Shown: positions 44,481 to 55,369 of the stretch, piece after piece
Layout of the letters: every line of letters starts with the position of its first letter
Numbering within the stretch: position 1 is the first letter of the stretch
NCBI GenBank assembly: GCA_963662175.1
Contig: OY759223.1
Span: 7,225,549-7,289,548 of the forward strand
Reading direction: 5' to 3'
Source: Aradus depressus
Lineage: Eukaryota > Arthropoda > Insecta > Hemiptera > Aradidae
Length of the DNA stretch: 64,000 bases
Made by a program: the position numbers and the translations under genes
The notes under the pieces: generated by a model
What the model was told of the DNA's origin: nothing
What the model saw: the letters and a program-made list of their open reading frames with translations, nothing else
Databases searched by the model: none

Positions 44481-44979
44481 TATATTTATGGTCACAGGGA
44501 ATAAGTTGTTAAGTCGTAAAATGACCAAAATGAGTTAAGTGTACTATGATGATCTCCCAAGCCATCTGCGGACTGTGAACAAGTTGGGAGCTCGGGACTC
44601 TAATACTTTCGGAATTATAAAGATGTGGGTTTCTTGGTATCTCGTAAAATTGTGTATGTTCTCGGTTAAATCAACTTAATCTACTTCTTTGAGGAATCAT
44701 TCCGAGATAACTGCATTTAACCATTTATTCACTACGACAGACTATTCCAAGTGATGAGGGCGATTATTAAGGAAATAGCCAAAAACAATAACTACCCACA
44801 AAAAACTTTTATTTACTTGTATTTGTACTTATTTATTTGTTATTTTTCCACGTATTAGTCTAGTGATATTGTTTTATGTAAATTTAGAACTAGGTTTTGT
44901 TAAGAAATATTTCATGAGTTAGCTAACGGTACAGCCGGGGGACTCCCAAGTTCTAATAGCACCCTTTGACCTGAGATGT

Positions 44980-45135
44980 ATTTGAAGGGTCGCTCTCTGC
45001 AAACTGACTTAGTTCATAACTAGACCTGACGATGGTTTAAGGCCGAAACCGGTTGTTATATATATTTATATCTTTAGTGGAATAGACAATATTTCAAAAA
45101 ATAAGTTTGTTTTATTTATTTATTACAAGTTTCCA
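44980..45135 (+). mobile_element. Penelope-like 3' terminus (GGAATAGACAATATTTC subtype), second copy
   Basis: Plus strand AGACCTGACGATGGTTTAAG-GCCGAAACCGGTTGTTATA and then TTTAGTGGAATAGACAATAT, matching 19277-19400 in reverse. The hammerhead-like core is at 45026-45053. Confidence 0.6.
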
Positions 45136-45171
45136 CAATATGTCCGCGTTCCTCAACTTAGTAGTTAAATA

Positions 45172-45290
45172 TTTAGTTTTAACCCAAACGGTCGATTGGT
45201 TTTGGAGGGACAGCGAAAATATATTTGATTAATTCGTGCTGGGGAAGTACATATCAGGGGATTCACCGACAATTTTTTTTTTATATAAAA
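45172..45290 (+). repeat. Dispersed repeat, 3' part
   Basis: AACCCAAACGGTCGATTGGT..GTGCTGGGGAAGTACATATC..GATTCACCGACAATTTTTTT. Follows a Penelope-like terminus. Confidence 0.6.
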
Positions 45291-45895
45291 GTAATGCGCT
45301 ACTCAGATCCGAGAAATGCGAAAAAGCAAGAAGTTTACTTTTGGTTTTCACTTCCAAAATTTCGATCGAGGATAAGTGCGGATAAGACGACAAAATTATA
45401 GCTTAAATTTTGAATCTTAATAAATACACATTTAACCTTTCGCCATCCACACAGAAGATTTATTTATTTCTAAACAAAATCTGACGAAGATAAAACATTG
45501 TGGTTTTTAAACAAACGACCAGAGTGGTGGTGGTTGACAGCCATTTTCAACTCCTCGCTTTTACTTAGATAATAGTGATATAAGTATATGTCCGCCCAAA
45601 AAAATTTACAACTAAAAAAAAAAATAAAGGACTATGAGTAGGAAGGAATGGGAGTGTTTGGGGCAGTAAGAGGCAGACGCCATTAAAGAATGGGGTCATC
45701 TCTATATGTATTCGGTGGGGACTTCTTTTGTAAAACACCAAAAAAGGGGGAGAAAAAACACAAAAAAAATGTAGTATTGTGCAAAAGAAACTGGATAATT
45801 CTTCTGCAGTGCACAACGGAAAATAGATACTAATAAACAATTTTGTTTTATGAACAATTAGGTCAGCGTTTTAACTTTTATTCTAATAGAATGTT
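45290..45895. other. AT-rich interval, nothing recognised
   Basis: Contains AAAAAA-rich purine tracts (45605-45780) that create a long low-complexity frame on the minus strand. No gene. Confidence 0.4.
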
Positions 45896-46150
45896 GCCAG
45901 AAATGAGCATTTGTACGACCAGGCCAGGGTAGAGTTGATTCGAGGGACTGGATCATACCTGGGACTCGATCTGCGACAGCTGGTGACGAAGAATCCTGGC
46001 GGGAGCAGAAAAAAACGTTGTGAGGCGCTGGAGCGACAACCGATCGCCACACGTTGGTCGCCCCCGGCCCGCCATAACCTCACTTGAGTTAACCAGATCC
46101 CGAGCTCCCTCTACAAACAGACGGGTGATGTTGCACAAATGCAAGATGCA
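45895..46150. other. GC-rich island of unknown identity
   Basis: AGGCCAGGGTAGAGTTGATT, CTGGCGGGAGCAGAAAAAAA, GGCGCTGGAGCGACAACCGA, GTCGCCCCCGGCCCGCC. Open frames exist on the minus strand (62-66 codons) but overlap in three phases, so none is persuasive. It could be a retroelement leader or a decayed exon. Confidence 0.35.
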
Positions 46151-46365
46151 CCCGAAAATTAAAGAGCAATAGTTAATAGAAATGAGCTATTTTAATAGTT
46201 TAACGCCAGAAATGCACTTCTATAATAATAATATTTGTAATATTTATTTATTATAATAATCTATTAATCAAGATAGCTCATAAATTAGGTACCTACATAA
46301 TCAGTTATTAAATCTTAAAGTGGACATACACGTTATTATTAATAACAAAAATAGTAAAAAATAGA

Positions 46366-47066
46366 GGGCGCCGGTAGCTCAGTGGTATGCGTGCTTGCCT
46401 TCTGAGCTCAAGATCGTGGGTTCGAAACCCGATCGAGGCCCTTAGTTTGTTTTATCTGAGAGGTAAAATTAACTTAAACACGCCGCACAGTGTGCAATTT
46501 ATGAGTTTTGATTTTCAAAATTCGAGCCCCCGCTCAATTTTTGATCAATTTGGATGAAATTAGGTGCAAAATATTTATGAAAGCTCATCCACCAGAAGTG
46601 GCAAAAATAGCCAATATATAGAATTTGGACCACTTTAGGCTAAAATAAATATTGAATTCGTAATCGGCGACCCAAAAAACATTCATTTAATTTGTAAAAA
46701 TCCGTTAACAAAAACTTAGACAAAATAAATTAAAATTTTCGTGGGGTTTTGGCAGCTGTCAATTGGCATATAATATCTTGATTGTGAAACCCGCAGATAC
46801 CTGATAAAAAGCCAGCTTTCACAAATATTTTGCACATTTTTTCATCCAAATTGATCAAAAATTGAGCGGGGGCTCGAATTTTGAAAATCAAAAGCTCATA
46901 AATTTTACACTGTGCGCCGTCCTTCGGATGGGACGCTAAGCGATGGTCCCGAGCCTTTACGATGTCAGGTACTCGTACCCCACAGTAGAGTCGGGCTCAT
47001 GTCCACCAGAGTGACGAAAGAGCGCTCTGGTAGTAGGCGGTATGTAGTTAAAACCCAGGCATGAGT
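46366..47066 (+). mobile_element. SINE family A split by a MITE
   Basis: Head at 46366-46495 (GGGCGCCGGTAGCTCAGTGG, GGGTTCGAAACCCGATCG) and the remainder at 46915-47066 ending GGCATGAGTCATAATAACT. The body lacks the segment between GTACTCG and CCACAGTAGAG. The 46496-46914 MITE interrupts it. Confidence 0.9.
46496..46914. mobile_element. 419 bp inverted-repeat MITE inserted inside a SINE
   Basis: Terminal inverted repeats start CACAGTGT and continue through GATTTTCAAAATTCGAGCCC to ~75 bp of near-perfect match. They interrupt a SINE exactly at CACGCCG/TCC, with CGCCG (46491-46495 and 46915-46919) repeated on both sides; a 3-bp GCC duplication with a GCACAGTGT terminus is equally possible. Non-coding. 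Superfamily not certain. Confidence 0.8.
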
Positions 47067-47484
47067 CATAATAACTAGGTAACACATGTACGAACTTGGA
47101 TCTGGTTAGTTTTGAACCGAATTCAGAGAAATTTTTTCTGCTCCTTCACTTGAGGGTCTACTAAATACCGCTCATGCTATTAATTCTAAAAGAAAAAGGT
47201 TATGTGTTGAAAATATGAAGTTGAGAAAGCGGTGTTATTTTGCCATTCTTGTGTGAGTGTGAAGAGCCAAGGAGAAAAGTTACAAATTGGATTGCAAGAC
47301 GTGGGTGTGTGTTTGTTGTCACTTTTATTGGGTAAGTTGTTAAACTTGTTGTAAGTGGTTGCCAGAACACAAGACACTCAGGCTGCCACGGGAATACCTG
47401 AACGGAACCTTCCTCTCTTGCAACATTCTCTTCAGATTCCGTTCTCCTTCCGACAATCCTATTTTCATATTACTTCCTCAGCCA

Positions 47485-47755
47485 CACGAAGTATAGGGGA
47501 AGTTATGTAATCAGTCAAAAATTTGATGCAGACACCTATTAATTTTCCGAGCGAAATCGGTTGAAAGGAAGAAGGGTTCAGGGAAGGGGGCTCAATTCAA
47601 AAACCCTAATAACTGCCGATGTAATGAATTTATCACCACAAAATGTAGAGTGAGGATTTAGGAGCCCCCTATGTAAGTCAACTGTTGAATACTAGCGCAA
47701 ACGGTCGACTGGTTTTAGAGGTAGAGCCGGTGATTCACCGACCATTTTTTTTTTA
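47485..47755 (+). repeat. Dispersed repeat, full span with internal deletions
   Basis: From CGAAGTATAGGGGAAGTTAT to CCGGTGATTCACCGACCATT and a T run, showing start and end motifs in one copy of ~270 bp. Useful for defining the family ends. Confidence 0.65.
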
Positions 47756-47799
47756 AACTGGGAGGCGAAAAAATGTTGAGTATACCGCAGGGGGTAGCA

Positions 47800-47890
47800 T
47801 CCTCCAGCAGGGAGGAGGAGGAGGAGGATGAGGGAAGGTAGGGAGAGGAGGGAGGTAGGGAGAGGAGGGAGGTAGGGAGAGGAGTGAAGA
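47800..47890 (+). repeat. GA-rich minisatellite, 17-bp unit
   Basis: GGTAGGGAGAGGAGGGA repeated about three times, preceded by GGAGGAGGAGGAGG. Purine-only strand. The two long open frames on the other strand here are artefacts of this composition. Confidence 0.85.
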
Positions 47891-47939
47891 GGGAAGAGAA
47901 GTGATCGCACTCGAATGAACTGGGGAGGTAGTACAGTGG

Positions 47940-48368
47940 GTGATTCGGAGCTATGGAGGAGGGTGACGTCACATTGAACTGGGTAGGGAGGAGGGAGCAA
48001 TCACTCCTCTTCCCCCTTCCCTCCTCTAGCTATACCTAGTGCTAGATCAACTGAAATTTATTAAATCGAAGCGAGAGCGTCAGCAGCTCAGTGCTCACTG
48101 AGCTCAAGATCGCGGGTTCAAAACCCGCCCAAGGTCCATAGTTTACTTCATCTGTTAAATAAACTTGAGCACTCCCTCCTTCGAATGAGACGTTAAACGA
48201 TGGTCCCAAGCCTATACGATGTCAGGTACTCATTAAAGACCCCCTACCCTAGGTGAATACATATTCAGGGTAGGCAAAATATGGTACTCCCACTAAGTCG
48301 GGCTCATGTCCACCAGAGTGACTAAAAAGCACTCTGGTAGTAGGCGATATGACCTCGATGTTTAAAAT
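47940..48368 (+). repeat. SINE family A copy with flanks shared with 33519-33805
   Basis: The SINE runs from about 48076 (GAGCGTCAGCAGCTCAGTGC) to GGCGATATGACCTCGATG. The B-box region is CGGGTTCAAAACCCGCC. Upstream flank CAATCACTCCTCTTCCCCC..AGATCAACTGAAATTTATTA matches 33548-33613. Confidence 0.8.
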
Positions 48369-48772
48369 TTAGTATAAGAATTCAGAAGATCCTACGCAAG
48401 TCAACTATTCACCTTAAGCTTAGACAGTCGATTCGTTTCGAAGGAAGATAAAATAAAATAGCTTTATTGACATTCTTTTAGAACAAAAGCCTCTCCTTTT
48501 GGAGGTTTTGAGTCAACTGCTCTTTCAACAGAAGAAATCAGAAAAGCAATCCGAAAAGATTCCGAAAGGAAATCAAAAAAGAAATATTTTAAATGAATGG
48601 AAAAAAAAGGAAAATGACAACTAGTTGATACTGAATTTTAACCCATAAGCACTTAAGTTATCTGGGCCATAAGCACTCACGTCGGGGTGACCCGAAAATT
48701 ATAAATAATTGCTTAATAATTAATATGCAATTAATGAATACAATTATTACATTTTAAATTAGACTTGAAAAA

Positions 48773-48947
48773 TAAAATAAAACTTGTTTATTTAATATAT
48801 TGTCTAATTTCACTAACTATATATACATGGGAGTACTTTCGAGGACAAGTGAAATTAGACAATATCTTAAATAAACAAGTTTTATTTTATTTTTCAAGTC
48901 CATTTGAATTATTTCACAATATCTCTGCAATAATGTCAGTTTTCATT
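48773..48947. mobile_element. Head-to-head Penelope-like termini, second copy
   Basis: Same architecture as 3111-3386 but with most of the central hammerhead-like part deleted (CATGGGAGTACTTTCG joined to AGGACAAGTG). Inverted arms carry ATTGTCTAATTTCAC and AAACAAGTTTTATTTTATT. Flanked by the direct repeat ATTTTAAATTAG on both sides, a ~12-bp target duplication typical of target-primed insertion. The right arm ends AATGTCAGTTTTC as in the first copy. Confidence 0.65.
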
Positions 48948-48959
48948 TTAAATTAGGAC

Positions 48960-49405
48960 AAACATTCGTTTTAAGGGTAAAAAATTAATTAATGCAAAAA
49001 AAAATTTATTACACTTTATCTCTTCAGTTTTAAAACTTTCTGTAACACAACTTTTTTGAAAAACAGGTAACTTTTATAAAATGTATTAAATACAAAAAAC
49101 TATTACATCAATGAAACATTTTTGCTTTAGCATCAACGAATGTAGTATGAAAGTATAAAAAAACGTTTAGCCCAAATATTTTTACACAAAGTTAGAAAAA
49201 ATTCAAAAGAAAATTTGCATTTTCCTCCAATGTCTGTCTCACAAATATGTACAAAATGATCCTATTTTCTTTAACGATTGTTCCTAAGTGAAATTATTTT
49301 TTAAGTAAAACTGTTACTTCTTGAATAAAGATAAAATAAAAATAAAACAAGATGAAATAAAATCAAAAGTAAAAAGTAAAAATGAAAGTTATTTCTTGAA
49401 TAATA
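48960..49405. other. AT-rich interval, nothing recognised
   Basis: Between a Penelope-like palindrome and a hAT MITE. Only chance frames. Confidence 0.4.
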
Positions 49406-49413
49406 GGTACTGT

Positions 49414-49929
49414 CAGTGTTGCCAGACGTACGATAATTATCGTACATGTACGATAATTCAAGCAATATTAGGAAAATGTAAATTTTTGTACGATAATAAC
49501 AAAAAAAGTAAGATATTGTACGATAAAAAATAAAAATTTTTTCTTTATTCAAATTCAAACCATTTCAAAATTTCCCGCTTATTTTATGTAACTGTAGGTC
49601 TCTATATGCAGCGATAGATCGATGTTCAGAGTATCGATTCAACACTATCTTCATAGTTGTATTCAAAGAGCAGAGTATTTGAATGTCCTCTGCTAATCTT
49701 ATCGTGTAGAAAAACCAAAAAAATATTTCGAAAACGGTTTCTTTGGGCACGTGCAACTTTTTTTAATTTTTAATTTTAATAAGAAACTTGTATAATCATT
49801 TAGTACGATTTTTTTGTACGATTTAAAAAAAAAATGTACGATAAAACGTACGATAATTTCATTTTTCACCGTACGATAATTTTCGATATCTCGATACGAT
49901 ATGTTGTAGTCAAGAATCTGGCAAAACTG
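49414..49929. mobile_element. hAT-type MITE with subterminal TACGATA repeats
   Basis: The left end CAGTGTTGCCAGACGTACG and the right end, read in reverse, CAGTTTTGCCAGATTC are inverted repeats. The flanks GGTACTGT (49406-49413) and GGTACAGT (49930-49937) match at 7 of 8 positions, fitting an aged hAT target duplication. The ends are packed with GTACGATAA motifs in both orientations (about ten), as expected of transposase binding sites. No transposase frame; the open frames crossing it are not convincing. Confidence 0.85.
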
Positions 49930-50079
49930 GGTACAGTTACACGTTAGTTCCATGTTTCTCTGTTGCTGGCCACTGTGCACCATCCATCCCCTATTCTCTC
50001 CACTATCTCGTCCCTCCACCGCAGTCCTCGTCTTCCTTTTCCTCTTCTTCTGTCTCGGAAGAAGAGCTAAAACTTAATT

Positions 50080-50680
50080 ATTTCATTCTGGGAATGTACA
50101 TTGCCGATGATTCACCGACAACTTTTAATTTTTATTTTTAGAATTTAGGGCTGGAAATATGAAATTCTTGTGAAAATTCGAATTTCTAACAGATTCTATA
50201 ACTTCCCCTATACTTGGTAAATCTGGGGAAATAAAACATCTGAAAGCATAACGAGTCCTGCTAAATTGATAGAGAAACGAAAAGGTTGTAAAGGGAATTG
50301 TTTGAATTGAGCGAGCTAAATTGAATTGAAGAAAAGCTGGCAAATTAACAGGTGGGAAATTGAAAGGATATCCACTGGGTATAGAGTCAGTGAGTATAAT
50401 CCGAGGTGGATTCAGGGTTTGTCGAATGAAAAACGACCAGCGGCATTTAACAGATTTTCTCATTGAAAATTTTCACTTTGAATACACTTTTTTTATTGCT
50501 CCTTACTCAGCTTTCTCAAAGAGCCATGGGGGAAGTACATAAGAAAGTTATATTAGGGATCAGAAATTCGATGTTGAATTTTCAATGGAATTTCATGTTC
50601 TCCGACCCCCTGATTCCAAAAATGAAAATAAAAAAAATCGATAGATAAACCACAGACAATATACTTCCACAGGACGAATT
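50080..50680. repeat. Dispersed repeat pieces in both orientations
   Basis: 50085-50130 GGGAATGTACATTGCCGATG-ATTCACCGAC (plus); 50150-50225 TAACTTCCCCTATACTTGG (minus); 50565-50640 TTTTCAATGGAATTTCATGT (plus). Between them (50225-50520) there is only AT-rich sequence with chance frames. Confidence 0.5.
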
Positions 50681-50741
50681 AATCAATTAACTTTTCAATT
50701 AATTAACTAAAACTTTACATATATATATATACAATAGTTTT

Positions 50742-51404
50742 ATACATGTCGCAGTCAAAGTATGAATTCAGTCAATGTATACACAAACTAGTCAATGTAT
50801 ACATTGATTGAATTCTCTAGTCGAAGTGTACATAAACTAAAATATGCATACTTTCACTAGTGGATGTATACACTTACGTCTATGCCTTAGTGAAAGTATA
50901 AATAGCTAGCATTAATAATGTACACTTTTAGTAGTAAAAGTGTACATTTGGTGGCAATAACTTTTTGCCGCGTAAAAAATCAAGTAACAGTTCATTAAAA
51001 ACCTGATTGCCTCCGAGTTTTGAACGACGGGAGGGGCAGATATATCGTTCCGCCGGCCGTAGGCCGTCACACCTTCCCCCTGAATTTGGTACCATCTATT
51101 GTGATTTATTTGTTTCAGATTTTTGATGTCTTACAATTTTGATAAATTGACAAGAGCGCATCAAAGGGTTATTGCAACTGAACTCATCCAGAACTAAAAA
51201 AACACCTTTTTTTCTCATTTATTTATACTTTCACTAAGGAACACTAGAAAATGTATACATTGTCTAGTAAATGTATACATTCTCTAGCAATAGTGTTCAT
51301 TTTTATAATCAATTGATACTTCCACTAAAACGGCTAGTTAATGTATACATTGACTAGTTTGTGTATACATTCACTGGAATTCACACTTTGACTGCAACAT
51401 ACAT
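50742..51404. mobile_element. Inverted-repeat element with many AATGTATACATT motifs
   Basis: Both ends contain GCAGTCAAAGTRTGAATTC (left 50751, right in reverse from 51394), followed by repeated GTCAATGTATACA and CTAGT motifs in both orientations. The arms are ~200 bp each; the centre (50990-51180) is non-repetitive and contains a GC-rich GCCGGCCGTAGGCC stretch. No coding frame. I could not fix a target duplication, so the superfamily is open. Confidence 0.6.
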
Positions 51405-51589
51405 ACTAAATAATATTTGTGCTAAGCACAATGAAAATGGATTTAAACAATATATTTTAAGATTGAAAAATGACAGAAATTAAAATAATTAGATGGTTCC
51501 AAGTGCTCGGGGCCTCTCCGGATGACGAAACCAACCTGAGTCAGGTCTCTTTCAAACCTATCACCAGCACCGCCGACAGTGATGCCCAT

Positions 51590-52150
51590 TAATAAATCTA
51601 CTAATAATATCATAATAATAATTTCTATTGTTTAAAGGGATGAGCCCTATATACGATACAATGGAGTCAGGGACCATTAGTTTTACAATATTAACATAAT
51701 AATGACACATATAAAAGAATATGGAGTGGGGATGTAGGTATTAAATTTCAATATATGTAATATGTAAGTTGAAATAAATTATTCGTTAACAATGAATGCT
51801 CTAAGTTTCAGAGCGCTGATTAAATAATAGAAATTGTTTGAGATATCATTCTTATTATGGGCCAGGAGTAATGTATGAAAGTTGGATCGGTCTATACTGA
51901 TACTCTGAGGCAGGAAGTGGCTTCTAATGAGGGAGTATATCGGACAGGATATTAACAGGTGGTATAAGTCTTCCAATTCATTTTTATTTCAGATTGTACA
52001 AAGTTCCTGGGGATTAAGGGTGTATACATTTTTTTTATAACCGATTTTAAGACAGTAATTGCCAGATAGACTGAGTTGAGCCAGTGCTTTGATGTGTGAG
52101 AAAGGAGCATTCAGGTTTAGGTATCGTTGGAGTATAAGTATAAGTGTATT
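51590..52150 (-). pseudogene. Non-LTR retrotransposon C-terminus and 3' UTR
   Basis: Minus-strand frame LNLNAPFSHIKALAQLSLSG, NYCLKIG, TLNPQELCTI-stop-NKNELEDLYHLLISCPIY, ending VNE at 51779. The second Cys of the CxxC zinc-binding motif has become TGA, an inactivating change. The 3' UTR down to about 51590 ends in an ATTATTATGATATTATTAG-like simple tail. The 5' part of the element is missing. Confidence 0.7.
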
Positions 52151-52785
52151 TAATTTGCCCTTAGTGTGTTAAAATATTTTTAAAAAGCGTGTTAGTGTGT
52201 TATCACAACAAGTATAATCGTCAAAAATAAAATATTCACTCGTGTATGAAGTATAAAACCCTTCTAAATGTCTCAGAGAGCAACACACATGTCATTCTGT
52301 ATACAGTAAAACGTGTTGAATTACACTCTTTAGATTACAGACGTACTTTGAATTAATTCATCCAAGATTTATTTTATAATAAAATAACACTGTATATGGA
52401 ACGTGAAACGAAACAGTGTAACCTAAACGTAACCTCCAATTTTAGAACTGTTTGGTTTTTAGTCATGTTCTGTCTGAGTGTGCGTCTATTGAGTTTTGTT
52501 ATGAGAGGAAAACAAATACAAGAAATGTTTACAAACAAGCCACCTTATTAATGTTATACAAGAACTATGAAGGAACTGTAAGATCGTTCAATTTCTACTT
52601 GATTAATTTTTTTCATACGTTTATAAAAAATTGTTTTCTTTTGTTTGTATTTATGCGGTTCATATCGCTTATAATTTTGCTGCTTTTTTTTATATTTACA
52701 ATTCTAAAAGTTTTATTTCAATTAGTATATGATTTTCTTCATATTTTCTAGACTGGGTTAATGACGACCCCTTGGTATTCGGAGT
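52150..52785. other. AT-rich interval with one 99-residue frame
   Basis: The frame at 52452-52751 is rich in Phe, Leu and Ile because of T-rich DNA and has no splice or codon support; I regard it as chance. No repeats recognised. Confidence 0.4.
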
Positions 52786-53135
52786 GTTAAAATGAAAGTT
52801 ATTAGAGTTTTTGTGTTAAGCCTCCCGCCTAAACCCCCTTCCCATTGGCCCATTTAGCTGAAAATCAATTGGTGTCGTCCTTAGAGGGTTCTGGATAAAC
52901 TTATAAATGTTGTGATGATGCAATCATTCAATCGTGAGTTATCGTGTTCACAGTCACACATACAGACAGATATATTTTTGGAGTTAATATGATTGAAACT
53001 TTAAAATTCCGTTGAAAATCCCGCATCGAATGAGTTAAAAAACTATAGTTGACTTATATTAGGGCTTCTAAGTTCTCATACAAAATGTAGTATCGATACA
53101 TTCATTATATCGGTAGTTATTAGGGTTCTGATTCG
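52785..53135 (-). repeat. Dispersed repeat, reverse copy
   Basis: CATTTAGCTGAAAATCAATT..GTGAGTTATCGTGTTCACAG..ATTCCGTTGAAAATCCCGCA. Then a second piece from ATAGTTGACTTATATTAGGG. Confidence 0.6.
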
Positions 53136-53169
53136 AGCTTCCTTCTCTGATCCCGTCCTTCCTTATTAG

Positions 53170-53395
53170 TTAGTTATTATGACTCATGCTCGGGCTTTTA
53201 ACTACGAGGTCATATTGCCCACTACCAGAGCGCTCTTTTGTCATACTGGACATGAGTCCGACTCTACTGTTGTACCTAAATTTTGCCTAATTTTTATTCA
53301 CCTAGGGTAGACTTTAACGAGTACCTGACATCGTACAGGCTCGGGACCCATCCAAAGGACGGCGTACTTAAGTTTATTTTACCTCCCGTATAACG
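53170..53395 (-). mobile_element. SINE family A, 5'-truncated
   Basis: Reverse copy from ATGACTCATGCTCGGGC to AGTTTATTTTACCTCCCGTA, with small deletions; tRNA head lost. Confidence 0.85.
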
Positions 53396-53800
53396 TATCC
53401 ATGCCCAGTGTGGGCCGGACTTGAAGCAATACCAACTTGAGAACTCTTCAAGTGGCCCAAAACAAATGCCTTAGATTGGTTGGTAGCTATTCGAGGGACA
53501 CCTCCATCCTCCAAATCCATGAACACCTAAATGTTGAGCTCCTACTGGACTACACAATAAATTTCAGTAAAAACTTTTTACTTAAGTGTGACACAAATCA
53601 AAACGTTTTGGTAAACTCAGGGAGAGAAACACAAAAATATCCGTTCATGATTTTAAATTTACTCTTAAGCAGTAGTATTGTTATTGATTTAACTGATTAT
53701 TTTTGATTTGTATTTAGTGTATAAGGGTAATGGTTAAGGAACCTTATTGTATAGTTGTACCTCTGTAAATGCTACTGTTATAATAAACTCTTCTTCTTCT
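53395..53800 (+). pseudogene. Jockey-type retrotransposon 3' end (C-terminus of ORF2)
   Basis: Frame NTNLRTLQVAQNKCLRLVG, SYSRDTSILQIHEHLNVELL, continuing to DLTDYF and a stop at 53704-53706. The LQ..QN..LR motif is typical of the region after the RT in jockey-like elements. The 3' UTR runs to AATAAACTCTTCTTCTTCTTC. A minus-strand copy of the same 3' end is at 29935-30470. Confidence 0.75.
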
Positions 53801-54384
53801 TCCTAATTGATTGATTAGTTATGGGGAAGTACATATGCTGGTGATTCACCTATGATTTTTTTTTTTTTTTAATATTAAAAAGGGAAAATTGCCAAAATAC
53901 ATTGACTAGACTAATAGTGAGGATTTATAGGCATCCACAAGGGATGTGCCAAGAATGTTAACGTTTATGTACGATGGCAAAGGGCGGGTGGCGCAGTCTA
54001 CGGAGATATATCATGATATAGAGACGGTAAGTATCTCCTCCTCCGCAAAGTAATGATAAGAAGTAAAGCTTAGGATTTATTGATGATAAAACCAAAAAAA
54101 AGATATGAAGGAGCTTTTAAAAATTAAGGATAAAAGATAAAAATTGTGATTTATTTTTGGTGGTTAGGATAGGAGAGTGTTAAAGTTGGTTATAAACAAC
54201 CTAGAGACCAATATGCCCTTTTTGTAAGTACGTTGTAAACTTATATATATAACTATACCATATAACCTATTGGTATATATTAGTTTCTTAATAGTACATT
54301 TAACAACTAGTGTTAGGTTAACTAGGTTGTGTTATGAGACTTTTTACACACACAAAAATAAAAGTAATCCAAAGATCGAACTTT

Positions 54385-54410
54385 TGAGCTGTTAAGGTTT
54401 TTGAATTAAG

Positions 54411-54441
<31 letters not shown>

Positions 54442-54600
54442 TTTCCTTCGGCCGATATATCTAAAATTTACAGGTTACGTCCTCATTTGGTCATATTTCT
54501 TACATCGGCAGTTTCGGGGTTTTTGAGTTTAGCCTCTTCTTTAATCCCACCTTCTCTTTGGTCGATTTGGCTGCAAATCAATAGGTGTCATCGTTGGATT
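54385..54600 (-). repeat. Dispersed repeat, reverse copy with long poly(C)
   Basis: AAGGTTTTTGAATTAAG, then a 31-base C run where the family has a shorter C-rich stretch, then TTCCTTCGGCCGATATATC..GGCTGCAAATCAATAGGTGT. Poly(C) expansion appears to have occurred inside the repeat. Confidence 0.6.
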
Positions 54601-54614
54601 CACATAAAAAAAAA

Positions 54615-55135
54615 AAAAAAACATTAGGCGTAGTCAATGTCCACGCCGTAGATTTTCCGTGAAAACGTCAGGATAAAATAATTTTTCATTTTCTTTTTCG
54701 ATGCTGCCGTAGCTCTTACATATTAGGTTTTTTAAATTCCTTTTGATGCGAGCTTTCCTCAGATTTGCGTTTTCTATAATTCCGCGCGTATTTACGATTG
54801 ATATGAGACAACATCATTAATTTTTTTTGAAATTTTCAATTTAATACCGATTTTTACATATATTTCGGCGAATAATTTTATTGTTTCACTTTGAGTCCCA
54901 GTAGTGCTCCTCAAGCTCTTTACAATGACACCCGAAACAACGTCCTTTCTAAACGCGTTATCACGCTACACTAATTTCTAATTTTACACAACGCTAATTC
55001 GCAACAATCATCCGCCGGCGCCCACACTAGCCCGATAACGTCACAGACAAAACAAACATTGCACAACAAACACGTACAGACATGCTCTATCCATTGTGAC
55101 CTCAACCATTGTTATCGCATTATTAGTCTCGTAGT
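54615..55135. other. CpG-containing interval without identified content
   Basis: Moderate GC with CpGs around 55010-55060 (CATCCGCCGGCGCCCACACT, AGCCCGATAACGTCACAGAC). In reverse it has GAGCACTACTGGGACTCAAA-GTGAAACAATAAAATTATTC, which looks like a retroelement UTR. No frame; interrupted at 55134 by a SINE. Confidence 0.35.
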
Positions 55136-55247
55136 TAGGTTAGGTTAGGTTTTATGACTCATGCCCGGGCCTCGGTCGGGTTTTTAACCCACGTTCTTGA
55201 GCTTAGAAGGCAAGCACGCATACCACTGAGCTACCGGCGCCCTCAGT
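55134..55247 (-). mobile_element. SINE family A with large internal deletion
   Basis: Tail GTTAGGTTAGGTTAGGT-TTTATGACTCATGCCCGGGC is joined directly to the tRNA-like head CTCGGTCGGGTTTTTAACCC..GAGCTACCGGCGCCCTC. The middle ~220 bp are gone. AGTCTCGTA flanks both sides as target duplication, so the element probably inserted in this form or lost its centre afterwards. Confidence 0.85.
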
Positions 55248-55369
55248 CTCGTACTTATTATCGATTGAAATCTGACGGTATTTTGCAACACAAGAAAGTT
55301 TGACCGGCTATCACTGTGCTTAACGAGCGAATAGATATTTTCACGTCAAAAAAAAATTTTGTGTCAATA

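Noticed and set aside
45950..46010. LTR retrotransposon primer-binding site (CTGGTGACGAAGAATCCTGG)
   Set aside because: Slight resemblance only; no flanking LTRs or gag/pol frames found.
47692..48000. 102-residue minus-strand frame
   Set aside because: Created by the purine-rich minisatellite; low-complexity Pro/Ser/Leu composition.
52452..52751. 99-residue plus-strand frame with a hydrophobic C-terminus
   Set aside because: T-rich DNA gives Phe/Leu/Ile runs; no codon bias or homology recognised.
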